Positions 16,754-27,690 of a stretch of 64,000 nucleotides of DNA are shown piece after piece. The notes beneath the pieces were generated by a model. The model was not told where the DNA came from and did no database searches. It saw only the letters and a program-made list of their open reading frames with translations. Source of the DNA: Poriferisodalis sp965116715 (GTDB taxonomy: Bacteria; Actinomycetota; Acidimicrobiia; Acidimicrobiales; Poriferisodalaceae); assembly GCA_965116715.1 (NCBI GenBank), contig OZ220724.1:930001-994000 (forward strand), in the 5' to 3' direction. Numbering within the stretch: the first letter of the stretch is position 1; every line of letters begins with the position of its first letter. The position numbers were made by a program, and so were the translations under genes.

Positions 16754-17923
16754 TTAGAGCGTGTAGCGCCGCGCTCCGACGCTGATGACGATGCCCACCG
16801 CGGCGAAGGCGGTGATGGTCCCCGAGCCGCCATGGCTCATGAGCGGCAACGGAATACCGGTGATCGGCATGATGCCGATCGTCATGCCGATGTTCTGGAA
16901 CACCTGGAACAGCAGCATCGACAGAATGCCGACGGTGAGTAATCGCCCGAACGGGTCGCTGGCCACACGGGCGATCTGCCAGATGCGCAACGACATGTAC
17001 GCATACAGCGCAAGCAGGAACGTGCCGCCGACCAGACCGAACTCCTCCCCCAGCGCCGTGAAGATGAAGTCGTTGTGCTGCTCGGGAACCAAGTCCAGGT
17101 TGGTCTGGGTGCCCTGCTTCCAGCCTTGGCCCCAGATGCCGCCCGCACCGATGGCAATCTGGCTCTGACGCAGGTTGTAGGAGGCCTCCAAGGGCTCAAA
17201 GTCCTGGTCCAGGAACGCCGTCAAGCGGTTTCGCTGGGTTTCATTGAGCAGGCGGGGGCCTTGAAACGCGTCGATGCTGAACACCAGCACGAGCGCCAGG
17301 ATTCCGGCCAGTGTGATGACGACGATGTGACGGAGCTGCGCCCCGGCGACCAGCAGCATGCCCATGGCGACGGCAACGAACACCAGCATCGTGCCCAGGT
17401 CGGGCTGCAGGTAGATCAAGGCCATCGGCACCACGAGCAGCACGCCGGCGTTGAACAGCGTGTCGAAGCGCAGGTAGCCCTCGTGGCTGGCGACGAACGC
17501 CGCCAGCGACACGATCACGACGAGCTTGGCGAACTCCGAAGGCTGCACTTGGAACCCGAAGACCGGCAACACGAACCACGACCGCGCATTGCGAATCTCC
17601 GGTGCCCAGAACAGCAGCGCCCCCAGGGCTGCGAGCGCCGCCAGATAGGCATGCGTCGCATAGGCACGCAGCACCCGATAGTCCACGACTGCGGCGACCA
17701 CCATCGCCACTACGCCCAAGCCCACGAAGATCGCCTGGCGTCGCGCAACTGTCCATGGGTCGCCGCCCTCGAAGGACAGGCTCCGCCATGTCGAGGAGTA
17801 GTTCATCGCGACGCCGAGCAGCGCAATCGCCACCGCAGCCAGAGCCAGCGAATAGTCGGCGAACCATGCCGGGGACTGCAGCTCGCGCCGCCTCTGTGCC
17901 CGGTTCAGCAGCCGTGAGATCAT
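16754..17923 (-). CDS. rodA: RodA, SEDS-family peptidoglycan glycosyltransferase
   Basis: RodA polymerises lipid II during rod elongation. It has about ten hydrophobic segments and the SEDS landmarks FGFQVQPSEFAKL, LIYLQPDLGTMLVF, EEFGLVGGTFLL and GIPLPLMSHGGSG near the C-terminus. The length is 389 residues. Its ATG overlaps the TGA of the PBP2 gene (ATGA, 17920-17923), so it is coupled to its transpeptidase partner. It is an integral membrane protein. Confidence 0.96.
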   Translation of the reverse strand: MISRLLNRAQRRRELQSPAWFADYSLALAAVAIALLGVAMNYSSTWRSLSFEGGDPWTVARRQAIFVGLGVVAMVVAAVVDYRVLRAYATHAYLAALAALGALLFWAPEIRNARSWFVLPVFGFQVQPSEFAKLVVIVSLAAFVASHEGYLRFDTLFNAGVLLVVPMALIYLQPDLGTMLVFVAVAMGMLLVAGAQLRHIVVITLAGILALVLVFSIDAFQGPRLLNETQRNRLTAFLDQDFEPLEASYNLRQSQIAIGAGGIWGQGWKQGTQTNLDLVPEQHNDFIFTALGEEFGLVGGTFLLALYAYMSLRIWQIARVASDPFGRLLTVGILSMLLFQVFQNIGMTIGIMPITGIPLPLMSHGGSGTITAFAAVGIVISVGARRYTL

Positions 17924-20064
17924 CGCGCCGAGGCTCCCTCAATCTCATCCACATCAGGGATGCCATCACCGTCGGCATCGGTGGGCGTGTTCGCTCGTGG
18001 CAGCTGGATGCCCCACGGGCAGCCCTCCGGCACATAACCGAGAAACGCCGGATCGCCTCGCAGCGCTTCGGGCACTTCAGGGCACTCAGGCTGGGGCGGC
18101 GCGAACGCGATCTGGGGCTCAGGCCAGCGCTGCTCATAGGCTCGCACCGCCTCGAGGATCCGACGTGCCACCGGCGCCGCTGCCTCGCCGCCGTAGCCGG
18201 CCTCTTCCATGACGACCGCAACGGCATAGCGGGGGTCGTGCGTCGGCGCCCAGGCAACGAACACCGCAGAGTCCTCCTTCTTGCGCCGCAGCACCGCGTT
18301 CAAGCCTTGCGCCTGAGCGGTACCGGTCTTGCCCGACACCGGGTAGCCCTCATGGTCGTACCCCTCGAACGCCTTCGCAGCCGTGCCCCGCAGCCGGGAA
18401 TTGGTGACATTGCTCAGCCCCTCGCGCACAACAGCGCTGCCCTCGGGAAAGCTCACCACATCGAGCACCCTGGGTTCGAAGGTCAGCACCGGCTCCCCGA
18501 AGGTCTCAGCGCGCCGTGAGATGACTGCTTCCACGATGTTCGGCGAGAAGAGCGTCCCGCCGTTCGCGATGGTGGCGTAGGCGTTGGCGAGCTGCATGGG
18601 AGTCACGGCAACGAACCCCTGGCCGATGCCCGTGTTGATGTTGTCGCCCGGGAACCATCGCGCCGGTTCGTCGTAGGGATTGTAGGCCTCGGGACTCAGC
18701 TCGAAGAGCGTCGCCTTGACGTCCCCATCAGGCACGCGGCCTGACTTCTCGAATGGCAGCTGCACGCCGGTCGGCGAGCCGAAACCGAGCGCGCGCGCCA
18801 TGTCCTGGATCGCCCACTGCTCTGGCCCGTCGATCCAGTACAGGTCGTCGGACACCTTGTAGAAGTACGCGTCGCTCGAGCGGGTCAGCGCTCCGGACAG
18901 GTCCAGCGTTCCAAGGGGAGCGCGATCGGCATTGAAGAACGTGCAGCGCCCGGTGCAGCCTCGCGCGTCGGGAATCCGGTAGTAGCCGACGTCGTGGAAG
19001 GCCGCCCGCGGCGAGATGAGTCCCGCGTCCAAGCCGGCCAGTGCCGTCACGGGCTTGAACACCGAGCCGGGCGAGTAGGTGCCCTGCACCGCGAGGTTGT
19101 TGAGGGCTCCTGGCGCGTAGGGATTCTCGAACACCGACCGGTACTCGGCCAGCGACAGCCCCTCGACCATCCAGGTGGGGTCGTAGGTGGGGTGCGACGC
19201 CATGGCCAGCACGTCGCCGTTGCGCACGTCCATCACCACCGCAGCCCCGGTGAGCGCCGGGTAGAAGAAGCCGGAGTCCTCGCTCACCGTCTTGCGGGCA
19301 GCGATCAGTCCCTGCCGCAGATACGACTCGGTGGCGGCCTGCAACTCGACATCGATGGACAGCACGATGTCGTGACCCGGTTCGGGAGGCACATCGGCCA
19401 GGATCCGCTGGACCCGGTCCTGCCGGTCGACTTCGAGCTTGGTGCGCCCTGGCTCGCCGTGGAGCTCGGCCTCGAACAGGCCCTCGATGCCCGCCCGTCC
19501 GACCCGCTCATAGGGCAGGTAGCCGTCCTCGATCAGCTCGCGGTGCTGGCGCTCGGACATCGCCCCCACGTATCCGACAATGTGCGCGCCGACCTCGTTC
19601 TGCGGGTAGACGCGTACCCAGTCCCACCTGGCCTCCACCCCGGCAATCGAACGCTCCGCCACCCGCAGCAGGCCGTCTTCGTCGAGACCTGTCGCCACCA
19701 CTTTCGGGGCAAGCGGGTGCGTGCGCTGATCGGCGAAACCCCGGCTGAGCTGCTCGGCGGGCACATCCAGCAGATCGGCCAGCTCGGTCAGCACCGCTTC
19801 GGTGTGCTCCTCGCTGTATCTCGAATGGTCATACGTGACCACCCCGGTGCGGACATTGTCGGCGAGGACCACTCCGTGACGATCGAGGATGCGGCCGCGC
19901 GTCGGCGGCGTGATGATGATGCGGACCTGGTTCGTCTCGGCCGCTACGGCGAACTGCTCGGTTTCGAGCACCTGCAGGTACCACAGGCGGGTGAACAGCG
20001 CGCCGAACAGGCCGACCATCACGATGCCGACAAAGGCCATCCGCCGGCGGACCCGCTCATCCAC
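17920..20064 (-). CDS. mrdA: penicillin-binding protein 2, elongasome transpeptidase
   Basis: A class B PBP that crosslinks peptidoglycan with RodA. One N-terminal membrane helix (MAFVGIVMVGLFGALFTRLW) is followed by a dimerisation/pedestal domain and then the transpeptidase domain, with SxxK in YSPGSVFKPVTA, SxD in TRSSDAYFYK and KTG in PVSGKTGTAQAQG. The length is 714 residues. The C-terminus ends with an acidic Asp-rich stretch, NTPTDADGDGIPDVDEIEG, resembling thrombospondin type 3/EF-hand calcium-binding loops, which is unusual for this family. Its start overlaps the end of mreD by 8 bp. Confidence 0.96.
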   Translation of the reverse strand: MDERVRRRMAFVGIVMVGLFGALFTRLWYLQVLETEQFAVAAETNQVRIIITPPTRGRILDRHGVVLADNVRTGVVTYDHSRYSEEHTEAVLTELADLLDVPAEQLSRGFADQRTHPLAPKVVATGLDEDGLLRVAERSIAGVEARWDWVRVYPQNEVGAHIVGYVGAMSERQHRELIEDGYLPYERVGRAGIEGLFEAELHGEPGRTKLEVDRQDRVQRILADVPPEPGHDIVLSIDVELQAATESYLRQGLIAARKTVSEDSGFFYPALTGAAVVMDVRNGDVLAMASHPTYDPTWMVEGLSLAEYRSVFENPYAPGALNNLAVQGTYSPGSVFKPVTALAGLDAGLISPRAAFHDVGYYRIPDARGCTGRCTFFNADRAPLGTLDLSGALTRSSDAYFYKVSDDLYWIDGPEQWAIQDMARALGFGSPTGVQLPFEKSGRVPDGDVKATLFELSPEAYNPYDEPARWFPGDNINTGIGQGFVAVTPMQLANAYATIANGGTLFSPNIVEAVISRRAETFGEPVLTFEPRVLDVVSFPEGSAVVREGLSNVTNSRLRGTAAKAFEGYDHEGYPVSGKTGTAQAQGLNAVLRRKKEDSAVFVAWAPTHDPRYAVAVVMEEAGYGGEAAAPVARRILEAVRAYEQRWPEPQIAFAPPQPECPEVPEALRGDPAFLGYVPEGCPWGIQLPRANTPTDADGDGIPDVDEIEGASAR

Positions 20065-20593
20065 CGCGAGCCGTGCTTTCGGGACTGGCAGAGATGCGCG
20101 GACGGATGATGAGGGCCCAGCGAGTCGCTCGCTCCAGCAGCGGGTAGGTCAGCAGGGACGCAATGCCGGTGACGATGGCGATGCGGACGAGCGGCGCCTC
20201 GGTCACGTAGACGAGGTCCATCAGCCAGCCGGCGCCGGCGAAGAGGCCGATCCCGCCGGCTGCCAGCACTGACGCGGCTGCCGCTCGCATGAGCCTGCCG
20301 GCCGAGGGCATCTGCTCGGCCAGCGCACCCGACAGATAGCCCACCAGCGTCATCACGAGCAGGGACATGCCGAACGGGGTGTGCAGGATGAGATCGGAGG
20401 CGACCCCGCAGCCCCCGCCGAACGACGCCCCGGTGCTGCGGCCGCCCACCATTCCCCCCGCGACCGCCAGCAGCACCAACGGATCCACAATGACGCCCGC
20501 CGGGGTGATGTGCGCCAGCAGGCCCACATGAAGCACGACGGCAACCGCCAGCACCAACGCCGACCGGGCCAGCGGACCGGCGCCCGCCATCAT
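20057..20593 (-). CDS. mreD: rod shape-determining protein MreD
   Basis: A small integral membrane protein of the elongasome, recognised by its position between mreC and mrdA, by about five hydrophobic segments, and by the Gly-rich GGRSTGASFGGGCGVASDL block with LGYLSGALAE-like residues. I start at ATG 20591-20593; a frame reaching 20704 overlaps mreC too far and has no suitable ribosome binding site. About 178 residues. The mreC stop is 59 bp upstream. Confidence 0.85.
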   Translation of the reverse strand: MMAGAGPLARSALVLAVAVVLHVGLLAHITPAGVIVDPLVLLAVAGGMVGGRSTGASFGGGCGVASDLILHTPFGMSLLVMTLVGYLSGALAEQMPSAGRLMRAAAASVLAAGGIGLFAGAGWLMDLVYVTEAPLVRIAIVTGIASLLTYPLLERATRWALIIRPRISASPESTARGG

Positions 20594-20651
20594 CGCCCAG
20601 CCCCCGTCGACCCAGGTCCCGAGGTCCCAAGTCCCAACGACACAGCCCCGG

Positions 20652-21563
20652 TCATGAGTCTGCTCCCACGGTGCCCGCATCGGCTGGGCCATCGGGCGGT
20701 TCACGATCCACGATCACCGGCTCGGGGACGTCGGGCTCATAGAGCAGCACTTGCACCCACCGCAGCCGCTCGAGGTCTGCAGCAGGGTGGACCGTGACCC
20801 GTTGCGCGCCCCGCACCGCGTCGGGCTCGACATCGGTGACGGTGCCCACGAGCAGCCCGGCGGGGAACGTGCTGCCCTGAAAGCCGCTCGTCACCACGGT
20901 CTCGCCGGGAATGACGACGGTCTCCAGCTCGATGTAGCTCACCTCCAGGTCACGGCCCGGCCCCCGTCCCGAGGCCAAGCCGTCATCCCCCGATCGAACG
21001 ATGCGCACGCCGGCATCGAAGTTCGGATCGGTCAGCAGCTCGACGCTTGCCCATGAAGGCTCGGCCGACACCACCCGTCCGATGAGCCCGTCGCCGCTCT
21101 CCACCGCCATGCCCTCGCGAATGCCGTCCCGACGGCCTGCATCGATCAGGATCGTGCGTTCGAAGTTCGACACGGGCGCATCGATGACACGCGTCGTGAC
21201 CCGCGGAATCGCCCGGACGACATCACGGGCGCCCAGCAGCGCAAGCAGCTCCTGGCGATCCCGTTCCAACTCGCCGACGCGCAGCACTGATGCACGCACG
21301 GTCGCCAGCTCGCCGCGCAGCTCCGCATTCTCGGTTTCGAGATCATCGAAGCTGACCAGGCCGCGCCACGCGTCGCGCAGCGGGCTGGTCACCCAGTCCC
21401 CGAACGTGCGCACCGGCCCCAGCAGTTCCTGCGCCCCGCCGCGGGCAGTGTCCAGCACGCCGCCCGAACCGCGAGCGTCAAGCGTCAGCAGTGCAATGGC
21501 CGTCACGACGAGCAGGGCCAAGCGGAGCCAAGTGCGTCTCCGAATGCCGGCGCGGCGGGCCAC
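20652..21563 (-). CDS. mreC: rod shape-determining protein MreC
   Basis: MreC links MreB filaments to PBP2. It has one N-terminal membrane helix (LRLALLVVTAIALLTLDARG), a coiled coil (SFDDLETENAELRGELATVR, continuing to LERDRQELLALLG) and the beta-barrel MreC domain (VIDAPVSNFERTILIDAGRR, VVTSGFQGSTFPAGLLVG). The length is 303 residues. It lies 11 bp downstream of mreB. Confidence 0.95.
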   Translation of the reverse strand: MARRAGIRRRTWLRLALLVVTAIALLTLDARGSGGVLDTARGGAQELLGPVRTFGDWVTSPLRDAWRGLVSFDDLETENAELRGELATVRASVLRVGELERDRQELLALLGARDVVRAIPRVTTRVIDAPVSNFERTILIDAGRRDGIREGMAVESGDGLIGRVVSAEPSWASVELLTDPNFDAGVRIVRSGDDGLASGRGPGRDLEVSYIELETVVIPGETVVTSGFQGSTFPAGLLVGTVTDVEPDAVRGAQRVTVHPAADLERLRWVQVLLYEPDVPEPVIVDREPPDGPADAGTVGADS

Positions 21564-21574
21564 AGCCGGGGGCG

Positions 21575-22633
21575 TCAGCGCCCCTCGGTGGAGGAGTACA
21601 GCACCCCGTGGAGGACGTCGAACTCTTCGAGCGTCTGGCCGGAACCGCGCACGACGGCGAACAGCGGGTCCTCCGCGATGTGGACTGCAACGCCTGTCTC
21701 CGAGCGCAGTCGATCCGGCAGACCGCGCAGCATCGCTCCGCCGCCCGCAAGCGTGATGCCGTAGTCCATGACGTCGGCAGCCAATTCCGGGGCCGTGTCG
21801 TCGAGCGTGGCCTTCACCGAATCAACGATGGCGCTGACTGGTCCCGCGATTGCTTCGCGTATCTCCAGGCTGTCGACGCTGACCGATTCGGGCAGCCCGC
21901 TGACCATGTCGCGGCCACGGACCTCGGCGTAGATCTCCTGCTGCAGCGGCCACGCCGACCCCAGTGCGAGCTTGATCTCCTCCGCAGTGCGCTCACCCAC
22001 GATGAGGCCGTGTTCCTTCTTGACGTGGGCGACGATCGATGCGTCGATCATGTTGCCGCCGACGCGGGCCGAACGAGCCGTCACGATGCCGCCGAGCGAG
22101 ATCACCGCGACTTCGGTGGTTCCGCCGCCGATGTCGACGATCATGCTTCCCTGCGCCGTCTGCACTGGCAATCCGGCGCCGATCGCCGCGGCCATGGGCT
22201 CCTCGATGATGTAGGCGCGGCGGGCGCCGGCGTACTCGGCAGCTTCCTGCACCGCGCGCTGCTCCACGCCCGTGATCCCCGACGGCACGCAGATCACCAT
22301 GCGCGGCTTGGGCCAGCGCGTCTGGCTGACCTCGTTGATGAAGTGCCGGAGCATCTTCTCGCAGATGTCGAAATCGGCGATCACGCCGTCCTTGAGCGGG
22401 CTGATCGCGGTGATGTTGCCGGGCGTCCGGCCGATCATGCGCTTGGCTTCGAGACCGACGGCCAGCGAGTTGCCCGTCATCGAGTCGACAGCGACCACCG
22501 AGGGCTCATTGAGCACGATGCCCCGGCCGCGAACGAAGACGATCGTGTTCGCAGTGCCGAGATCGACCGCGATGTCACGACCGCCGAACACCGGTCCTCG
22601 GCGGCGGGATCGGGATGACCCGTTGGACGCCAT
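21575..22633 (-). CDS. mreB: rod shape-determining protein MreB, bacterial actin
   Basis: MreB is the actin homologue that positions cell wall elongation. Phosphate-1 loop AVDLGTANTIVF, connect and phosphate-2 regions MIVDIGGGTTEVAVISLGG and LAGGGAMLRGLPD are present. The length of 352 residues is slightly above the usual 335-345 because of an N-terminal Ser/Arg-rich tail (MASNGSSRSRRRGPVFGG). Its ATG shares one base with the TGA of ndk (TGATG), so it is probably co-translated with ndk. Confidence 0.97.
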   Translation of the reverse strand: MASNGSSRSRRRGPVFGGRDIAVDLGTANTIVFVRGRGIVLNEPSVVAVDSMTGNSLAVGLEAKRMIGRTPGNITAISPLKDGVIADFDICEKMLRHFINEVSQTRWPKPRMVICVPSGITGVEQRAVQEAAEYAGARRAYIIEEPMAAAIGAGLPVQTAQGSMIVDIGGGTTEVAVISLGGIVTARSARVGGNMIDASIVAHVKKEHGLIVGERTAEEIKLALGSAWPLQQEIYAEVRGRDMVSGLPESVSVDSLEIREAIAGPVSAIVDSVKATLDDTAPELAADVMDYGITLAGGGAMLRGLPDRLRSETGVAVHIAEDPLFAVVRGSGQTLEEFDVLHGVLYSSTEGR

Positions 22634-23121
22634 CAGCTCGTGGCCTCGCTGATGGACGCTGTGCTCCCGGCTGCGCCGTTGTTCGCCGTGTTGCTTGCCT
22701 GTGCCAGCGATGGGAAGAACAAGGCGATCTCCCGCTGGGCAGAGGTCTCGCTGTCTGATCCGTGCACCAGGTTCTCCGTGGGAGACAACCCGTAGTCGCC
22801 CCGGATGGTGCCTGGCGCCGCGGTCGCGGGATTGGTGGCACCCATGAGGGTGCGCACCACGGCGAACACCTCGTCGCCTGCGTCAGCGGGCCCCTCCAGC
22901 ACCATGATCACCGACGGCGAGCGTGTGATGAAGTCCAGCAGCGGTGCGTAGAAGCTCTTGCCGGCATGTTCGGCGTAGTGCTGCTCGGCGGTGCCGCGCT
23001 CGATGACCCCAAGCTCCAGGGCCGCAACGGTGAGCCCCTTGCGCTCGAATCTGCCCAGGATCTCGCCGACGAGACCGCGCTCGACGGCGTCGGGCTTGCA
23101 GATCACCAGCGTTTGCCGCAT
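22633..23121 (-). CDS. ndk: nucleoside diphosphate kinase
   Basis: The enzyme equilibrates nucleoside triphosphates through a phospho-histidine. MRQTLVICKPDAVERGLVGE begins the fold, and the active-site His is in TENLVHGSDS. The start is ATG 23119-23121, preceded by AGGGAGGCAGCG. The protein is 162 residues, about 25 longer than usual, because of a Ser/Asn/Ala-rich tail (SLAQASNTANNGAAGSTAS) with no similarity I recognise. Confidence 0.96.
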   Translation of the reverse strand: MRQTLVICKPDAVERGLVGEILGRFERKGLTVAALELGVIERGTAEQHYAEHAGKSFYAPLLDFITRSPSVIMVLEGPADAGDEVFAVVRTLMGATNPATAAPGTIRGDYGLSPTENLVHGSDSETSAQREIALFFPSLAQASNTANNGAAGSTASISEATS

Positions 23122-23183
23122 CGCTGCCTCCCTCGGCCGTGCTCGCGTCCTGGCGCGATGCGCCATCGGCTGCGCGTCCGAGG

Positions 23184-24652
23184 CTAATGCGGGTCAGCCC
23201 CCAGAAGTCGCCGCGCTTCAGCCGCTACGTAGAGCGAGCCGCTCACCACCACGATGCCGCCGGGACCGGCCCGATCACGGGCAACCCCCACGGCGTCGGG
23301 CACGGTGGCTGCGGTGAGGATCTCGAGCGGCGGTCGCCCGCCGGGAGCCGCCCCCACGGCAGCCTCCACGGCCTCCACTGCCTCTGCGATGTCTGCGGGC
23401 GCCAGCGCGCGCGGCCACTGCGCTGCGGTGGCCACCACCGCGTCGAAGGAGCCCAGATCGAGCGCCTCGCAGAACGCAGCAGGATCGTGCGGCCGGTTCG
23501 CACCCAGCACGAGAACGTTGGAAGCACCATCGGCCGGCGAGGCCTCTCGATCTGCCGAATCCACCAGCAGCGACTCGGCCAGCGTGTCCCGCAGTGCAGC
23601 GGCTCCGGCGGGGTTGTGTGCGCCGTCGATCACCACCGTCGGCTCCCGGGCAACGATCTCGAAGCGTGCCGGCAGCGAGATGTCGCCCAACGCAGCGGCA
23701 ACCAGGTCGGCGTCCAGGAGCCGACCGAAGAACGCCTCGACCGAGCTGATGGCAGTGGCGATGTTGGTCGCTTGATGAGCGCCGTGCAGCGGTACGAAAT
23801 GATCGGCGTGCTCCCCGAACGGCGTGCGAATCGTCACGACCTGACCGCCGACGGCAGGTCGGCGCTGAACCACGTCCCAGTCGACGCCGCGCTGCCACAT
23901 CTCGGCACCGGCCTGCGCCGCCGCGGCGGACACGATGCCGGTGAGCTCGGGCGCCGTCTCGCCGCAGACGACGGTCGCCCCAGCCGAGATGATCCCGGCC
24001 TTCTCCGAGGCCACGTCGGCCAGCGTGGGCCCGATGATCTCCAGGTGGTCCGCGCCGACGTTGGTGATGACCGCCACCGCGGCATCCACGACGTTGGTGG
24101 CATCCCAGCGTCCGCCCATGCCCACCTCGATCACGTTGACATGCGCCGTGGAGGCAAACCAGTTGTATGCCGCGGCAGCCATCACCTCGAAGTAGTTCGG
24201 CCGCTCGCCGCACCGCTCGGTCACCATCGACTCGAACACGGCGACCTCGCTGATCGCCATCGTGAACGCCTCATCGTCCAGCGGCTCGTTGGCCACCGTG
24301 ATCCTGTCGTTCACACGGTTGATGTGCGGTGACGTATAGCTGCCGGCCGCCAGCCCGCACGCCCCCAGCAGTGCCACCGCCATCCGCGCCGTGCTGCCCT
24401 TGCCGTTCGTGCCGGTGATGTGAATCGCCGGCACGCTGTCCTGTGGATCGCCCAGCACGCCCATGAGCGTCCACATGCGGTCCAGGGTGGGCGGCGTAGC
24501 CTCAGGGCTGCCGAGCAGGCGTTCGAGATCGATGTGGGAGTCCAGCCAGTCCACCGCCGCCTCGTAGTCGCGCAGCAGTTCGGCTGACGGTGCTGACGGC
24601 CCCGTCTGGTGCGGCCCGGTGCCTGACGACCCTGTGTCCGAAAGCCCAGTGT

Positions 24653-24656
<4 letters not shown>
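23184..24656 (-). CDS. folC: folylpolyglutamate synthase / dihydrofolate synthase
   Basis: The enzyme adds glutamate to folates. It belongs to the Mur ligase family: the ATP loop is ITGTNGKGSTARMAV, followed by YTSPHINRVNDRI, GMGGRWDATNVV and VVIDGAHNPAGAAALRDTLA. The 490 residues include about 35 non-conserved N-terminal ones. The start I read is TTG 24654-24656, whose TTGA overlaps the clpX stop; a later start is possible. It lies between clpX and ndk, as in other actinobacteria, though valS is absent here. Confidence 0.93.
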
Positions 24657-25918
<1,262 letters not shown>

Positions 25919-26066
25919 GCTGCACCTCCCTCCCGTCGAGCACTCGTTGCCGGTAGCCGTACAAGGCTCGCACACGGCCTGTCCGCGCGCGACCCGGGAT
26001 TGATGCTGACCGCCAAGGATGGCACAGCGGGCACTGAACAGCGGGATCCATTGCACTGCGCCGCCA

Positions 26067-26123
26067 GAGGCTGGGCCGTGGCCCGAGCGGCCCGTGAGCG
26101 AAGCGAACAAGAGCGGGAGGCAG
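26067..26123 (+). repeat. dispersed intergenic repeat, copy 3
   Basis: It contains the same 20-base core as 8510-8580 and 11120-11186, followed by GAACAAGAGCGGGAGGCA. The segment between core and CAAGAGCGG is shorter here than in the other two copies. It lies in the divergent gap between clpX and tig. Confidence 0.7.
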
Positions 26124-26184
26124 AGGCGAAGCCGGCGTTGCCTCACGGGGTGCGGCCCCGGCGCGCCGGTAGGCTCCGCGCTTC

Positions 26185-27690
26185 GTGAAGACCACGCTGA
26201 CGCCGCTGGATCCAGCGGATTTCATCGGGCCCGCGCCGGATTCTGAGCCCGATCCCACGCTCGACGACAACACTCCGGCCAGCCCCGACGCCGATGATGT
26301 TGGCGCCACGGACACCGACGGCGGCGATGATGCCGGCGACAGCGCGAGCACCAACGAGAGGTTCATCGGACCTCGCGTCAAGCTGACCGTCGAAGTCGAT
26401 GCCGAGACATTCGATGCCGACGTCGAGGCTGCATTCCGCAAACTCGCCCGCGAAGTGCGCATCCCGGGCTTCCGACCGGGGCGGGCGCCGCGCCGGGTGC
26501 TGGAGTCGCACTTCGGCACTGACATCGGCCGCGCCCAGGCGCTGGAAGAAGCGGTGCCCCGGTACTACTCCGAAGCGGTGCGCGACAACCAGGTGGACGT
26601 GGTCAACCAGCCTGAGCTCGAGCTCACACTCGACGGAAGCGACGGGCCGGTGGCGTTCGAAGCGACGGTGGAGATCCGGCCCGTGGTGTCCGTCTCGGGC
26701 TACGAGAGCCTGCAGATCGAGATCCCCAGCCCAGAGCCGACCGACGAGGAGATCGACGCTCGCATTGACGAGACGCGTCGCCAGTTCGCCGATATCACCG
26801 AAGTAGATCGCCCCGCTGCCCAAGGCGATCGGGTCACCATCGACATCGAGGGATCGGTGGAGTCCGAACCGCTCCCCGGGCTCTCGGCACAGGACTACCT
26901 CTACGAGGTCGGCAGCGGTGGCATCGTTCCTGAGGTTGACGAGCATCTCGCTGGTTGCGAGGCCGGGGCCGACCTGTCGTTCAGCGCGCCGCATCCGGTG
27001 CAGCCGGAGATGGAGATCGACTTCGAGATCACGGTCAACACGGTGTCCGAGCTGGTGCTGCCCGAGCTCACTGACGACTGGGTGGACGAGAACACCGAGC
27101 ACGACAGCGTGTCCGACTTGCGCGAGGCCACCGCACGACAGCTGAGCTTCGGCCGCATCATGCAGGCCAACATGGTGCTGCGGGACGAAGCGCAGAAGCA
27201 GCTCGCAGACTTGGTCACCGGACCGGTGCCCGACGCCATGGTCAACGGTGCGATCGCAGATCGCATGCAAGAGCTGGGCAGCGGGCTGCAGCAGCGGAAC
27301 ATGACGATCGAGGACTGGTTGGAGGCAACCGGCCAGGAGCCGGCATCGTTCATCACCGAACTGCGAGACGATGCCGAACGAGGCGCTCGCCTGGACCTGG
27401 CCCTTCGTGCGGTGGCCACGGCCGAAGCGCTGCAAGCCGACGACGAGGACATCGACGGAGAACTGGAGCGCATGGCCGCGACCGACGGCCGCAGCGCCGC
27501 CCAGCTGCGTGAGGTCATGGCCGATACCGACGGGCTTGCACACTTGACCTCAGCGATTTGCAAGAGCAAGGCACTGCAATGGGCGATCGAAGCCGCCACA
27601 CTCATCGGACCGGACGGCGACACCATCGAGCGTTCGGCGCTCGAGCTCCCGACACCCGACGATTCTGACGACAGAGGGGACACACCGTGA
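26185..27690 (+). CDS. tig: trigger factor, ribosome-associated chaperone and prolyl isomerase
   Basis: The ribosome-binding signature appears as IPGFRPGRAPRRVLESHFG; a PPIase domain (AAQGDRVTIDIEG onward) and a helical C-terminal domain follow. The total is 501 residues. Unusually, about 60 residues precede the normal beginning (PRVKLTVEVDAETFDADVEA); they are strongly acidic (EPDPTLDDNTPASPDADDVG). GTG 26185 is the start I can see. A start nearer the conserved fold would need a codon I do not find with a good ribosome binding site. The stop overlaps the clpP GTG (GTGA). Confidence 0.93.
   Translation: MKTTLTPLDPADFIGPAPDSEPDPTLDDNTPASPDADDVGATDTDGGDDAGDSASTNERFIGPRVKLTVEVDAETFDADVEAAFRKLAREVRIPGFRPGRAPRRVLESHFGTDIGRAQALEEAVPRYYSEAVRDNQVDVVNQPELELTLDGSDGPVAFEATVEIRPVVSVSGYESLQIEIPSPEPTDEEIDARIDETRRQFADITEVDRPAAQGDRVTIDIEGSVESEPLPGLSAQDYLYEVGSGGIVPEVDEHLAGCEAGADLSFSAPHPVQPEMEIDFEITVNTVSELVLPELTDDWVDENTEHDSVSDLREATARQLSFGRIMQANMVLRDEAQKQLADLVTGPVPDAMVNGAIADRMQELGSGLQQRNMTIEDWLEATGQEPASFITELRDDAERGARLDLALRAVATAEALQADDEDIDGELERMAATDGRSAAQLREVMADTDGLAHLTSAICKSKALQWAIEAATLIGPDGDTIERSALELPTPDDSDDRGDTP

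Noticed and set aside
26143..27543. 466-codon frame antisense to trigger factor
   Set aside because: It mirrors tig codons; no ribosome binding site or family features.
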